Assembly: GCF_900105325.1 (NCBI RefSeq)
Contig: NZ_FNSU01000003.1
Span: 4,415,501-4,479,500, forward strand
Origin: Pseudomonas marginalis
Lineage (GTDB): Bacteria > Pseudomonadota > Gammaproteobacteria > Pseudomonadales > Pseudomonadaceae
Reading direction: 5' to 3'
Length of the DNA: 64,000 nt
This document shows positions 34,628 through 44,578 of the stretch, one piece after another; positions within the stretch are counted from its first letter, which is position 1, and every line of letters begins with the position of its first letter. Under the pieces are notes generated by a model, which was given only the letters and a program-made list of their open reading frames with translations, ran no database searches and was not told where the DNA came from. Made by a program: the position numbers and the translations under genes.

Positions 34628-36148
34628 GTGTCAGTGGAACTTTGGCAGCAGTGCGTGGAGCTTTTGCGCGATGAGCTGCCTGCCCAGCAATTCAACACCT
34701 GGATCCGCCCGCTACAGGTCGAAGCCGAAGGCGACGAGTTGCGTATCTATGCGCCCAATCGTTTTGTTCTCGACTGGGTCAACGAGAAGTACCTGAGCCG
34801 CGTTCTCGAATTGCTCGATGAACACGGCAATGGCCTTGCGCCCGTGCTCTCCTTATTAATAGGCAGCAAACGCAGCTCGGCACCTCGTGCTGCACCGAAT
34901 GCTCCGCTCGCAGCCAGTGCCTCGCAGGCTCAAGCCCCTGTGGCGCCTGTTAATAACTCGCCAGCGCCGGTTGCCCAGACGCCTTCGAAATCCTCGTCGC
35001 AGAACAACGCGCCTATCAATGAAGAGCCGTCCCGCGACAGCTTCGATCCGATGGCGGGTGCCAGTTCCCAGCAGGCTCCGGTCCGCGCCGAGCAGCGCAC
35101 GGTGCAGGTCGAAGGTGCGCTCAAGCACACCAGCTACCTGAACCGCACGTTCACCTTTGAGAACTTCGTCGAAGGTAAATCCAACCAGCTGGCCCGCGCG
35201 GCCGCCTGGCAGGTCGCCGATAACCCCAAGCATGGTTACAACCCGCTCTTCCTTTATGGCGGCGTTGGCTTGGGTAAGACCCACTTGATGCACGCTGTGG
35301 GTAACCACCTATTAAAGAAGAACCCGAATGCCAAGGTTGTGTACCTGCACTCGGAGCGTTTCGTGGCAGATATGGTCAAGGCCCTGCAGCTCAATGCGAT
35401 CAACGAGTTCAAGCGGTTCTACCGCTCCGTTGATGCATTGCTGATCGATGACATTCAATTCTTCGCGCGCAAGGAGCGTTCCCAGGAAGAGTTTTTCCAC
35501 ACCTTCAACGCCCTGCTCGAAGGCGGCCAACAGGTCATCCTGACCAGTGACCGTTACCCGAAGGAAATCGAAGGCCTGGAAGAACGCTTGAAGTCGCGCT
35601 TTGGTTGGGGCCTTACCGTTGCGGTAGAGCCGCCGGAGCTGGAAACCCGCGTAGCGATCCTGATGAAAAAGGCCGATCAGGCGAAAGTCGATCTGCCCCA
35701 CGACGCCGCGTTTTTCATCGCCCAACGCATCCGTTCCAACGTGCGTGAGCTGGAAGGTGCGCTCAAGCGTGTCATCGCGCACTCTCACTTCATGGGCCGG
35801 GACATCACCATCGAGCTGATTCGCGAATCCCTGAAAGACTTGCTGGCATTGCAGGACAAACTGGTGAGTGTGGATAACATCCAGCGCACGGTGGCCGAGT
35901 ACTACAAGATCAAGATTTCCGACTTGCTGTCCAAGCGCCGTTCGCGCTCGGTGGCTCGTCCTCGTCAGGTGGCCATGGCACTCTCCAAGGAGTTGACCAA
36001 CCATAGCCTGCCGGAAATCGGAGACGTGTTTGGCGGCCGCGACCACACCACGGTCTTGCACGCGTGCCGCAAGATCAACGAACTTAAGGAATCCGACGCG
36101 GATATTCGCGAGGACTACAAGAACCTGCTGCGTACACTGACTACTTGA
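34628..36148 (+). CDS. dnaA: Chromosomal replication initiator protein DnaA
   Basis: DnaA binds the boxes of oriC and opens the duplex. The 506-residue protein has domain I (ELWQQCVELLRDELPAQQFNTWIRPL), a long flexible domain II rich in Ala, Pro and Ser, the AAA+ domain with GGVGLGKTHL, and domain IV with the signature GGRDHTTVLHACRKI. It starts at a GTG 13 bases after an AGGGGAT ribosome-site region. It leads the dnaA-dnaN-recF-gyrB cluster. Confidence 0.99.
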   Translation: MSVELWQQCVELLRDELPAQQFNTWIRPLQVEAEGDELRIYAPNRFVLDWVNEKYLSRVLELLDEHGNGLAPVLSLLIGSKRSSAPRAAPNAPLAASASQAQAPVAPVNNSPAPVAQTPSKSSSQNNAPINEEPSRDSFDPMAGASSQQAPVRAEQRTVQVEGALKHTSYLNRTFTFENFVEGKSNQLARAAAWQVADNPKHGYNPLFLYGGVGLGKTHLMHAVGNHLLKKNPNAKVVYLHSERFVADMVKALQLNAINEFKRFYRSVDALLIDDIQFFARKERSQEEFFHTFNALLEGGQQVILTSDRYPKEIEGLEERLKSRFGWGLTVAVEPPELETRVAILMKKADQAKVDLPHDAAFFIAQRIRSNVRELEGALKRVIAHSHFMGRDITIELIRESLKDLLALQDKLVSVDNIQRTVAEYYKIKISDLLSKRRSRSVARPRQVAMALSKELTNHSLPEIGDVFGGRDHTTVLHACRKINELKESDADIREDYKNLLRTLTT

Positions 36149-36186
36149 TGACACCAGCGCAGCTTATTAAGGCAAGGGACTAGACC

Positions 36187-37290
36187 ATGCATTTCACCAT
36201 TCAACGCGAAGCCCTGTTGAAACCCCTGCAACTGGTCGCAGGCGTCGTCGAGCGCCGACAGACCTTGCCGGTGCTCTCCAACGTATTGCTGGTGGTCGAA
36301 GGCCAGCAATTGTCCCTGACCGGTACCGACCTGGAAGTCGAGCTGGTCGGTCGCGTGCAACTGGAAGAACCCGCTGAACCTGGCGAGATTACAGTACCCG
36401 CGCGCAAGCTGATGGACATCTGCAAAAGCCTGCCGAACGACGCGCTGATCGACATCAAGGTTGATGAGCAGAAGTTGGTGGTCAAGGCGGGTCGCAGTCG
36501 TTTCACGCTGTCTACTTTGCCGGCCAATGATTTCCCGACTGTGGAAGAGGGCCCAGGCTCACTGACCTGCAGCCTGGAGCAAAGCAAACTGCGCCGTCTG
36601 ATTGAGCGCACCAGCTTCGCCATGGCCCAGCAGGACGTACGTTACTACCTCAACGGCATGCTGCTGGAGGTGTCGGAAGGCATCATTCGCGCCGTGGCCA
36701 CTGACGGTCACCGTCTGGCGATGTGCTCGATGCGCGCCGATATCGGTCAACCTGACCGTCACCAGGTGATCGTGCCGCGTAAGGGTATTCTCGAACTGGC
36801 GCGCCTGCTCACCGAGCCGGATGGCAATGTCAGCATCGTGCTGGGTCAGCACCATATCCGCGCGACCACCGGCGAGTTCACCTTCACCTCCAAGCTGGTC
36901 GACGGCAAGTTCCCGGATTACGAGCGCGTTCTGCCTAAAGGCGGCGACAAGCTGGTGATCGGTGATCGCCAGGCCCTGCGTGAAGCGTTCAGCCGTACTG
37001 CGATCCTGTCCAACGAGAAGTACCGGGGCATTCGTCTGCAACTGGCCAACGGTCAGTTGAAAATCCAGGCCAATAACCCGGAGCAGGAAGAAGCGGAAGA
37101 GGAAGTGGGCGTCGATTACAACGGCGGCACTTTGGAAATCGGCTTCAACGTGAGCTACTTGCTGGACGTGCTGGGTGTGATGACCACCGAACAGGTTCGC
37201 CTCATCCTGTCCGACTCCAACAGCAGCGCCCTGGTGCAGGAATCCGATAATGACGACTCGGCTTACGTCGTTATGCCGATGCGCCTGTAA
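36187..37290 (+). CDS. dnaN: DNA polymerase III subunit beta (sliding clamp)
   Basis: The 367-residue clamp has the three-domain fold, beginning MHFTIQREALLKPLQLVAG and ending in the standard SAYVVMPMRL. As a dimer it encircles DNA and tethers polymerase III. It lies 38 bases after dnaA and 20 bases before recF. Confidence 0.99.
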   Translation: MHFTIQREALLKPLQLVAGVVERRQTLPVLSNVLLVVEGQQLSLTGTDLEVELVGRVQLEEPAEPGEITVPARKLMDICKSLPNDALIDIKVDEQKLVVKAGRSRFTLSTLPANDFPTVEEGPGSLTCSLEQSKLRRLIERTSFAMAQQDVRYYLNGMLLEVSEGIIRAVATDGHRLAMCSMRADIGQPDRHQVIVPRKGILELARLLTEPDGNVSIVLGQHHIRATTGEFTFTSKLVDGKFPDYERVLPKGGDKLVIGDRQALREAFSRTAILSNEKYRGIRLQLANGQLKIQANNPEQEEAEEEVGVDYNGGTLEIGFNVSYLLDVLGVMTTEQVRLILSDSNSSALVQESDNDDSAYVVMPMRL

Positions 37291-37310
37291 TCATGCCCAG
37301 CAGAAGCTAG

Positions 37311-38414
37311 ATGTCCCTTAGTCGCGTCTCGGTCACCGCGGTGCGCAATTTGCACCCGGTGACCTTCTCCCCCTCCCCCCGCATCAATATCCTCCACGGC
37401 GCCAACGGCAGTGGCAAAACCAGCGTGCTGGAAGCCATCCACTTGCTAGGGCTTGCCCGTTCCTTTCGCAGTGCCCGCTTGTTGCCGGTGATTCAGTACG
37501 AACAACTGGCCTGCACGGTATTTGGCCAAGTCGAACTGGCAGAAGGTGGGCACAGCAGCCTGGGGATTTCTCGTGATCGCGGCGGTGAGTTCCAGATTCG
37601 CATCGACGGGCAAAACGCTCGCAGTGCTGCGCAACTGGCAGAGATCCTGCCGTTGCAACTGATCAATCCTGACAGCTTCCGCTTGTTGGAAGGCGCGCCA
37701 AAGATCCGCAGGCAGTTTCTCGACTGGGGAGTGTTCCACGTGGAACCGCGATTCATGGCCACGTGGCAGCGCCTGCAGAAGGCCCTGCGGCAGCGGAACT
37801 CATGGCTGCGGCATGGTACACTTGACGCCGCTTCGCAAGCGGCCTGGGACCGGGAACTGTGCCTGGCCAGCGATGAAATAGATGAATACCGCCGCGCCTA
37901 TATCAAAGCCTTGAAACCAGTCTTTGAGCAGACCTTGAGTGAGTTGTTGGATCTCGAGGGGCTGACGCTGAGTTACTACCGTGGCTGGGACAAAGACCGT
38001 GAGCTGAGTGCAGTGCTCGCGACGTCCCTGCAGCGGGATCAGCAAATTGGCCATACCCAGGCCGGACCCCAACGGGCAGATTTGCGTCTTAGATTAGGCG
38101 CACATAATGCTGCGGATATCTTGTCCCGCGGCCAGCAGAAGTTGGTGGTGTGTGCACTGCGGATCGCCCAGGGGCATCTGGTTAGCCAAGCCCGACGTGG
38201 TCAGTGTATTTATCTGGTGGATGACTTGCCGTCTGAACTCGACGAGCAACACCGCCGTGCGTTATGCCGCTTGTTGGAAGACTTACGCTGCCAGGTGTTT
38301 ATCACCTGTGTAGACCACGAATTATTGAGGGAAGGCTGGCAGACGGAAACGCCAGTCGCTTTGTTCCACGTGGAACAAGGCCGTATCACCCAGACCCACG
38401 ACCATCGGGAGTGA
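37311..38414 (+). CDS. recF: DNA replication and repair protein RecF
   Basis: RecF is an SMC-like ATPase that loads RecA at gaps via RecOR. The 367-residue protein has the Walker A HGANGSGKTSVLEAIHLL and, late in the sequence, the signature and Walker B region LSRGQQKLVVCALRIAQG and IYLVDDLPSELDEQHR. Two parS sites are embedded in its coding sequence. It is four bases from gyrB. Confidence 0.99.
   Translation: MSLSRVSVTAVRNLHPVTFSPSPRINILHGANGSGKTSVLEAIHLLGLARSFRSARLLPVIQYEQLACTVFGQVELAEGGHSSLGISRDRGGEFQIRIDGQNARSAAQLAEILPLQLINPDSFRLLEGAPKIRRQFLDWGVFHVEPRFMATWQRLQKALRQRNSWLRHGTLDAASQAAWDRELCLASDEIDEYRRAYIKALKPVFEQTLSELLDLEGLTLSYYRGWDKDRELSAVLATSLQRDQQIGHTQAGPQRADLRLRLGAHNAADILSRGQQKLVVCALRIAQGHLVSQARRGQCIYLVDDLPSELDEQHRRALCRLLEDLRCQVFITCVDHELLREGWQTETPVALFHVEQGRITQTHDHRE
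37732..37747. promoter_or_regulatory. parS: parS site 1 (within recF)
   Basis: TGTTCCACGTGGAACC is the Pseudomonas parS palindrome with one end base varied. It lies in the coding sequence of recF, as in other pseudomonads, and is a ParB loading site about 3 kb from oriC. Confidence 0.93.
38362..38377. promoter_or_regulatory. parS: parS site 2 (3' end of recF)
   Basis: TGTTCCACGTGGAACA is a perfect 16-base parS palindrome. It lies 37 bases before the recF stop codon. Confidence 0.95.
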
Positions 38415-38418
38415 AGGC

Positions 38419-40836
38419 ATGAGCGAAGAAAACACGTACGACTCGACCAGCATTAAAGTGCTGAAAGGTTTGGATGCCGTACGCAAACGTCCCGGTATGT
38501 ACATTGGCGACACTGATGACGGTAGCGGTCTGCACCACATGGTGTTCGAGGTGGTCGACAACTCCATCGACGAAGCTTTGGCCGGTCACTGCGACGACAT
38601 CAGCATCATCATCCATCCGGACGAATCCATTACTGTGCGCGACAACGGTCGCGGCATCCCGGTAGATGTGCACAAAGAAGAAGGTGTTTCGGCGGCAGAG
38701 GTCATCATGACCGTGCTCCACGCCGGCGGTAAGTTCGACGACAACTCCTATAAAGTCTCCGGTGGTCTGCACGGTGTGGGTGTGTCGGTGGTGAACGCTC
38801 TTTCCGAAGAGCTGATCCTGACCGTTCGCCGCAGTGGCAAGATCTGGGAGCAGACCTACGTCCACGGTGTGCCACAGGAGCCGATGAAAATCGTTGGTGA
38901 CAGTGAAAGCACCGGTACCCAGATCCATTTCAAGCCATCGGCTGATACCTTCAAGAACATCCACTTCAGCTGGGACATCCTGGCCAAGCGGATTCGTGAA
39001 TTGTCCTTCCTCAACTCCGGTGTCGGCATCGTCCTCAAGGATGAGCGCAGCGGCAAGGAAGAGCTGTTCAAATACGAAGGCGGCTTGCGTGCGTTCGTTG
39101 AATACCTGAACACCAACAAGACTGCGGTCAACCAGGTGTTCCACTTCAACATCCAGCGTGAAGACGGCATCGGCGTTGAAATCGCCCTGCAATGGAACGA
39201 CAGCTTCAACGAGAACCTGTTGTGCTTCACCAACAACATTCCACAGCGTGACGGTGGTACTCACTTGGTGGGTTTCCGTTCGGCGCTGACACGTAACCTG
39301 AACACCTATATCGAAGCCGAAGGCCTGGCGAAGAAGCATAAGGTCGCCACCACCGGTGACGATGCCCGTGAAGGCCTGACCGCAATCATCTCGGTGAAAG
39401 TGCCGGACCCTAAGTTCAGCTCCCAGACCAAAGACAAGCTGGTGTCTTCCGAAGTGAAAACTGCGGTTGAACAAGAGATGGGTAAGTACTTCTCCGACTT
39501 CCTGCTGGAAAACCCGAACGAAGCCAAGCTGGTTGTCGGCAAGATGATCGATGCCGCGCGTGCCCGTGAAGCGGCGCGTAAAGCCCGTGAGATGACCCGC
39601 CGTAAAGGTGCGCTGGATATTGCCGGCTTGCCAGGCAAACTGGCTGACTGCCAGGAGAAGGACCCTGCCCTCTCCGAACTGTACCTGGTGGAAGGTGACT
39701 CTGCTGGCGGTTCCGCCAAGCAGGGTCGTAACCGTCGCACCCAGGCCATCCTGCCGTTGAAGGGTAAGATCCTCAACGTGGAGAAGGCTCGTTTCGACAA
39801 GATGATTTCCTCCCAGGAAGTCGGCACCTTGATCACGGCACTGGGCTGCGGTATTGGCCGAGACGAGTACAACATCGACAAGCTGCGCTATCACAACATC
39901 ATCATCATGACCGATGCTGACGTCGACGGTTCGCACATCCGTACCCTGCTGCTGACATTCTTCTTCCGTCAGTTGCCGGAGCTGATCGAGCGTGGCTACA
40001 TCTACATCGCCCAGCCGCCGTTGTACAAAGTGAAGAAAGGCAAGCAAGAACAGTACATCAAAGACGACGACGCCATGGAAGAGTACATGACGCAGTCGGC
40101 CCTGGAAGATGCCAGCCTGCACTTGAACGACGAAGCCCCGGGGATCTCCGGTGAGGCGCTGGAGCGTCTGGTTAACGACTTCCGTATGGTGATGAAGACA
40201 CTCAAGCGCCTGTCGCGCCTGTACCCACAGGAATTAACCGAGCACTTCATCTACCTGCCGTCTGTAAGCCTGGAGCAGTTGGGCGACCACGCACACATGC
40301 AGGAATGGCTGGCCCAATATGAAGTACGCCTGCGTACTGTCGAAAAATCCGGCCTGGTGTACAAAGCCAGCCTGCGTGAAGACCGTGAACGTAACGTTTG
40401 GCTGCCAGAGGTCGAATTGATCTCCCACGGCCTGTCGAACTACGTCACCTTCAACCGCGACTTCTTCGGCAGCAACGACTACAAGACCGTTGTGACCCTC
40501 GGCGCGCAACTGAGCACCCTGCTGGACGATGGTGCTTATATTCAGCGTGGCGAGCGTAAGAAAGCGGTCAAGGAGTTCAAGGAAGCCCTGGACTGGTTGA
40601 TGGCGGAAAGCACCAAGCGCCATACGATCCAACGATACAAAGGTCTGGGCGAAATGAACCCGGATCAACTGTGGGAAACCACCATGGACCCAGCCCAGCG
40701 CCGTATGCTGCGCGTAACCATCGAGGACGCCATTGGCGCAGACCAGATCTTCAACACCCTGATGGGTGATGCGGTCGAACCTCGCCGTGACTTCATCGAG
40801 AGCAATGCCCTGGCAGTGTCTAACCTGGATTTCTGA
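38419..40836 (+). CDS. gyrB: DNA gyrase subunit B
   Basis: GyrB is the ATPase half of gyrase, which introduces negative supercoils. The 805-residue protein has the GHKL ATP site (DNSIDEALAGHCD and GGLHGVGVSVVNALS), the TOPRIM motif VEGDSAGGSAKQGRN, and the C-terminal block RYKGLGEMNPDQLWETTMDP. Length is normal for Pseudomonas. It is followed by a strong terminator. Confidence 0.99.
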   Translation: MSEENTYDSTSIKVLKGLDAVRKRPGMYIGDTDDGSGLHHMVFEVVDNSIDEALAGHCDDISIIIHPDESITVRDNGRGIPVDVHKEEGVSAAEVIMTVLHAGGKFDDNSYKVSGGLHGVGVSVVNALSEELILTVRRSGKIWEQTYVHGVPQEPMKIVGDSESTGTQIHFKPSADTFKNIHFSWDILAKRIRELSFLNSGVGIVLKDERSGKEELFKYEGGLRAFVEYLNTNKTAVNQVFHFNIQREDGIGVEIALQWNDSFNENLLCFTNNIPQRDGGTHLVGFRSALTRNLNTYIEAEGLAKKHKVATTGDDAREGLTAIISVKVPDPKFSSQTKDKLVSSEVKTAVEQEMGKYFSDFLLENPNEAKLVVGKMIDAARAREAARKAREMTRRKGALDIAGLPGKLADCQEKDPALSELYLVEGDSAGGSAKQGRNRRTQAILPLKGKILNVEKARFDKMISSQEVGTLITALGCGIGRDEYNIDKLRYHNIIIMTDADVDGSHIRTLLLTFFFRQLPELIERGYIYIAQPPLYKVKKGKQEQYIKDDDAMEEYMTQSALEDASLHLNDEAPGISGEALERLVNDFRMVMKTLKRLSRLYPQELTEHFIYLPSVSLEQLGDHAHMQEWLAQYEVRLRTVEKSGLVYKASLREDRERNVWLPEVELISHGLSNYVTFNRDFFGSNDYKTVVTLGAQLSTLLDDGAYIQRGERKKAVKEFKEALDWLMAESTKRHTIQRYKGLGEMNPDQLWETTMDPAQRRMLRVTIEDAIGADQIFNTLMGDAVEPRRDFIESNALAVSNLDF

Positions 40837-40856
40837 TCCAGGTACGACGCGCAAAA

Positions 40857-40890
40857 TAAAAAAGGCCAACGCATAACGTTGGCCTTTTTT
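40857..40890 (+). terminator. Intrinsic terminator after gyrB
   Basis: AAAAAAGGCCAACG and CGTTGGCCTTTTTT form a long stem with a short loop and U-runs on both strands. It ends the dnaN-recF-gyrB transcript and could also stop the convergent response-regulator gene. Confidence 0.93.
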
Positions 40891-40917
40891 ATTGCGTGGA
40901 AATCATCTTCCGCAAAA

Positions 40918-40933
40918 TGCTCCACGTGGAACA
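40918..40933. promoter_or_regulatory. parS: parS site 3 (downstream of gyrB, one mismatch)
   Basis: TGCTCCACGTGGAACA differs from site 2 at one base. It lies between the gyrB terminator and the stop of the response regulator, the only intergenic parS in the window. Confidence 0.85.
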
Positions 40934-40942
40934 TCGTGTTTT

Positions 40943-41668
40943 TTATCCATGAGAAGAAGCCGCCGCCACACTCTCCAATCGATACCCATACCCATAGATC
41001 GTCAACAACTGCCAACCTCTATCAGCGGTAAGCCCGAGCTTGTTGCGTAGCCGGTAGATATGCGTATCCAGCGGCCGCGAGGACACCATTTCTTCATGGG
41101 TCCAGAACCGCTCATAAAGATACTCACGCGACAGCGGCCGAGCCAGATTGGCGAACAAGCAGCTCGCCAGGCGGTATTCGCGCTCGGTAAGGTTGATCGG
41201 TTTGCCTGCGCGTGTGACGGTCAACTCTGCATCGTCGAAGGTCAGGTCGTTGAAACTCTGCACTTCAGGGGTTGCCGATCTCTGCAGGCCATGCCGACGT
41301 AGAACGGCTGTCACTCGTGCCTTCAGTTCGTTAGGACGAAAGGGTTTGCTGACGTAGTCGTCGGCCCCGCTGTTCAATGCGCTGACGATATCGCTTTCGG
41401 CATCACGGCTGGTGAGCATGATGACTGCCGGTGGCGACTCCATGTGTTCACGGGTCCAGCGCAGTAAGGCAATACCGGTGATGTCGGGCAGTTGCCAGTC
41501 GAGTATCAGCAGGTCGAAGGTCTCCCGACGCAACTGACGCAGCAGGTCTTCGCCGCGCTCGAAGCAATGCAGTGTCCAGGGTTGTTCGGCGGTGCTGGGG
41601 ATTTGTCGCAGTGTCTGTTCCACCCGTCGCAATTCAGCGGGTTCGTCATCCAGTATTGCGACACGCAT
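40943..41668 (-). CDS. OmpR-family response regulator
   Basis: The 241-residue protein has a receiver domain with acidic pocket D7/D8, phospho-acceptor D57 (LLILDWQLPD) and a conserved lysine in SKPFRPNELKARV. A winged-helix DNA-binding domain follows (NLTEREYRLASCLFANLARPLSREYLYERFW and RPLDTHIYRLRNKLGL). It is divergent from the histidine kinase at 42117 and is its likely partner. Its regulon is unknown. The 448 bases between the two genes hold no gene I can support. Confidence 0.93.
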   Translation of the reverse strand: MRVAILDDEPAELRRVEQTLRQIPSTAEQPWTLHCFERGEDLLRQLRRETFDLLILDWQLPDITGIALLRWTREHMESPPAVIMLTSRDAESDIVSALNSGADDYVSKPFRPNELKARVTAVLRRHGLQRSATPEVQSFNDLTFDDAELTVTRAGKPINLTEREYRLASCLFANLARPLSREYLYERFWTHEEMVSSRPLDTHIYRLRNKLGLTADRGWQLLTIYGYGYRLESVAAASSHG

Positions 41669-42116
41669 GGGTGGGTCCTTTCTTCTCGAAGAGTACGGCA
41701 GTCGTATTGAAGGGCACGTACTGCGCAGATGCCGGTCAATGAATCTGAAGAATTGTGCTCAGGTTCGTCGACCCCTTGGATCTCTCGGTACGCTGGGATC
41801 AATAAGCGAATACGCCATTGAAAGCTCTCCATACCTATGTGGGAAAGATACCGGCTCCAGGCGTTAAGGAAAAGGATCAGCCGACGCGTGCGCTGTCGTA
41901 AACTCCTGCGCCCCGATAGTGGATGCCCTTTGGAATTCCCGCCGTTATGAACATCCAGCAGGAATTTTTTTCCACCGCGTCGAAAATGAGCTTCACTGGG
42001 CTCAACGCGTCGTTCTATCACGAACGTGTGTCGGCTTACGCCGTGCAACGACTGAGGAGGAATCGGGGGTCTATGCCATCTTCTATCGCACGCCAACAAC
42101 TCAGGCGCGTTGATCC

Positions 42117-44399
42117 ATGACGCTCTGGGGAAAGGCCGAAAAACGCCAACCCACCCATGCCCAGCGCCTGTTCCACGGTCTGGTACGTGAGTGGTTATGG
42201 ATCGGTTTGCTGCTGTTGCCAATCACTGCCTACCTCTCGATGAGTCCTGGCCTGGCCTTGAACAACCCGCTATACGACAGCCTTCGACGTCTGGCGCCTC
42301 TACCGGTGGATCCGCGCATCCTGCTGGTGACCATCGATGACCCTAGCCTGAAGAAACTCGGCCAGTGGCCCTGGCCGCGTAGTGTGCACGCCGACCTGAT
42401 CGATCGCCTGAGCGCGGCGCAGCCGGCCGGTATCCTGTTTGATGTGATCTTCAGCGAGCCCGGTAACCCGGTCAATGACAAGCGCCTGGCCGACGCGGTG
42501 TGCAACGCCGGCAACGTATTGTTGCCCTTGGCTCGTGACGATTCGGCCAGCTACAGCCAGTCTGGGGCACAAATGCTGTCACTGCTCAAATGTGCCAAGG
42601 GTGTCGGGCATATCAATGTGGAGGCGGATAGCGATGGCGTGGTCCGCAGGCTGTATATGCGGGAGGGGCCAGCCGGTGCCACGGCGCTTCAGTTAGCGTG
42701 GCTGGCTTTCGCGATGAGCGGGCAATCGGCCGAGATGCCCGGGGAACCTCTGCCATCGATCACCCAGGATTGGCACCGGGAGCATGCGGTCCGTATCCCG
42801 TTTATTGCTGCCGACACCCATTTCCCGAGCGTGTCTTATGTCAGCGTATTACGTGGTGAGGTCCCTCCCGAGCGGTTGCGGGGCCGTCTGATTCTGGTGG
42901 GGGCGACAGCGTCGGGTATGGGCGATCGCTTTGTCACACCGCTCTCTCCTATGGCCGGCACCACAGCGGGTGTGGAGATCCAGGCCAATGTGCTCAATGG
43001 CTTGCTGCAAGATCGAAGTATTGTGGACTTGCCCGGCTGGCTGGCCGCACTGATCGCAACGTCCCTGGTGGCGATGTTGCTGGGCCTGCTGCTATACCGC
43101 CCACGCTATGCGCTGTGGATGACCCTGGGGTGCATGTGCATGGCCTTGGTGGGTTCAGCGGCCTTGTTGCGCCTGGGCTACTGGTGGTCGCCTGCGGCCT
43201 GCTTGATCGGTTTGCTGCTCAGCTATCTGATCTGGAACTGGCGGCGTCTCAGCGTGATCCTGGCCTACTTCGGCTGGGAATTGACGCGCCTGGATAACGA
43301 ACCCAAAGTCTTGCCCGAGCGCCGCCGTGCACCCGCCAATAAGGGTGACGTATTGCAGGGCCGTATCTTTGCCTTGGAGCAAGCCGTCAGTCGTACGCGG
43401 GACACCCGACGGTTTATGGCCGATGGATTGGAATGCCTGCCGGTGGCGACGTTGATCACAGACACCCAGGGTAATGTCCTGTTGGCCAACCGCATCGCCC
43501 GGGAAGTGTTCGGCAATGACTTGATCAACCATAACCTTCTGGAGCAACTGGCCGACCTGGGTTATCCACCGCTGCACAATGGCGTACGCCCCCCCCTCTC
43601 GACACTGGAACTCGTTGAGTTTCGTGATATCCATCAACGCAGCCTGCGCATGGAACTTGCCCCCTTGCTGCCGGCCGAAGGGGATGTCGCGCTTGGCTGG
43701 CTGTTGAGCCTTACTGATCTGAGCAAGGAACGCGAGGCCCAGCAGCATCGGGAAACCATGCTGCGTTTCCTCTCTCACGACTTGCGTGCACCCCACTCGG
43801 CGATCCTCGCCCTGTTGGATGTGCACGGCAGTGAGTCGCCGATATTTGCCCAGATAGAGCAACAAGTACGCCGCGCCTTGAGCCTGACCGAATCATTTGT
43901 GCAACTGGCGAGGGCTGAGGCCGATGGCTACCAGTTCGAGCCTACGCTGTTCGCCATGCTGGTAATGGATGCGTTTGATCAAGTGGCCGTGATCGCCCAG
44001 CTCAAGGGGATTCACCTGGTCCACGATCTGGACGAGGCCGACGAAGGGATGGTGTCAGCCGATCAATCGCTGCTCACCCGCGCATTGTTCAATGTGCTGG
44101 AGAACGCGATCAAATATTCCCCGTCCGGTACCACTGTCCGGCTGCGACACAGCAGCGCGCAAGGCTGGCTGGAATGCCGCATCAGCGACCAGGGCCCAGG
44201 GATAGCCGCCGAGGATTTGCCTGAACTGTTCAGCCAGTACAAACGCTTTGACTCGGCCCAAGGCAGCGAAGGGCTGGGGTTGGGACTGAGCATGGTCAAG
44301 GCGGTGGTGGAGCGTCATGGGGGCCGTATCGAGTGTGAAAGCACCGTGGGCAAAGGCACCTCTTTCAGCCTGCAGCTGCCCTTGCTGGACGACGGCTAA
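42117..44399 (+). CDS. CHASE2-domain sensor histidine kinase
   Basis: The 760-residue kinase has an N-terminal membrane helix (24-42), a periplasmic CHASE2 sensor (about 45-300) and three membrane helices (308-376). A PAS-like segment (435-535), a HisKA box with H554 (FLSHDLRAPH) and a HATPase domain with ALFNVLENAIKYSP, DQGPGIAAED and GLGLGLSMVKAV follow. CHASE2 senses unknown extracellular cues. The start lacks a good ribosome site; ATG overlaps the stop of a 65-codon ORF (41923-42120) of doubtful reality, so translation might be coupled. A divergent response regulator lies upstream. Confidence 0.93.
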   Translation: MTLWGKAEKRQPTHAQRLFHGLVREWLWIGLLLLPITAYLSMSPGLALNNPLYDSLRRLAPLPVDPRILLVTIDDPSLKKLGQWPWPRSVHADLIDRLSAAQPAGILFDVIFSEPGNPVNDKRLADAVCNAGNVLLPLARDDSASYSQSGAQMLSLLKCAKGVGHINVEADSDGVVRRLYMREGPAGATALQLAWLAFAMSGQSAEMPGEPLPSITQDWHREHAVRIPFIAADTHFPSVSYVSVLRGEVPPERLRGRLILVGATASGMGDRFVTPLSPMAGTTAGVEIQANVLNGLLQDRSIVDLPGWLAALIATSLVAMLLGLLLYRPRYALWMTLGCMCMALVGSAALLRLGYWWSPAACLIGLLLSYLIWNWRRLSVILAYFGWELTRLDNEPKVLPERRRAPANKGDVLQGRIFALEQAVSRTRDTRRFMADGLECLPVATLITDTQGNVLLANRIAREVFGNDLINHNLLEQLADLGYPPLHNGVRPPLSTLELVEFRDIHQRSLRMELAPLLPAEGDVALGWLLSLTDLSKEREAQQHRETMLRFLSHDLRAPHSAILALLDVHGSESPIFAQIEQQVRRALSLTESFVQLARAEADGYQFEPTLFAMLVMDAFDQVAVIAQLKGIHLVHDLDEADEGMVSADQSLLTRALFNVLENAIKYSPSGTTVRLRHSSAQGWLECRISDQGPGIAAEDLPELFSQYKRFDSAQGSEGLGLGLSMVKAVVERHGGRIECESTVGKGTSFSLQLPLLDDG

Positions 44400-44421
44400 A
44401 ACGTACCTTTGTGCTGTGCAT

Positions 44422-44450
44422 AAAAAACCGGTCTCAAGGACCGGTTTTTT
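44422..44450 (+). terminator. Intrinsic terminator after the CHASE2 kinase
   Basis: AAAAAACCGGTC and GACCGGTTTTTT form a perfect stem around TCAAG with a U-run. The rest of the gap to plsC holds a DnaA-box-like TTATCCACA at 44565. Confidence 0.92.
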
Positions 44451-44578
44451 AATGCGGAAAAAACTTATGCACGTTTTTTGCGGTTTTGATGGATTTGGAA
44501 ATATCTAACTAAATCAACTTATTAGGACCCAAAAAAGCCAATTCGCCAACAAAGCGTACACAGGTTATCCACAGATGC

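Noticed and set aside
41923..42120. 65-codon ORF overlapping the CHASE2 kinase start
   Set aside because: No ribosome site or recognisable family; the competing frame at 41919 is equally long, so it looks like chance. The 4-bp overlap is noted under the kinase.
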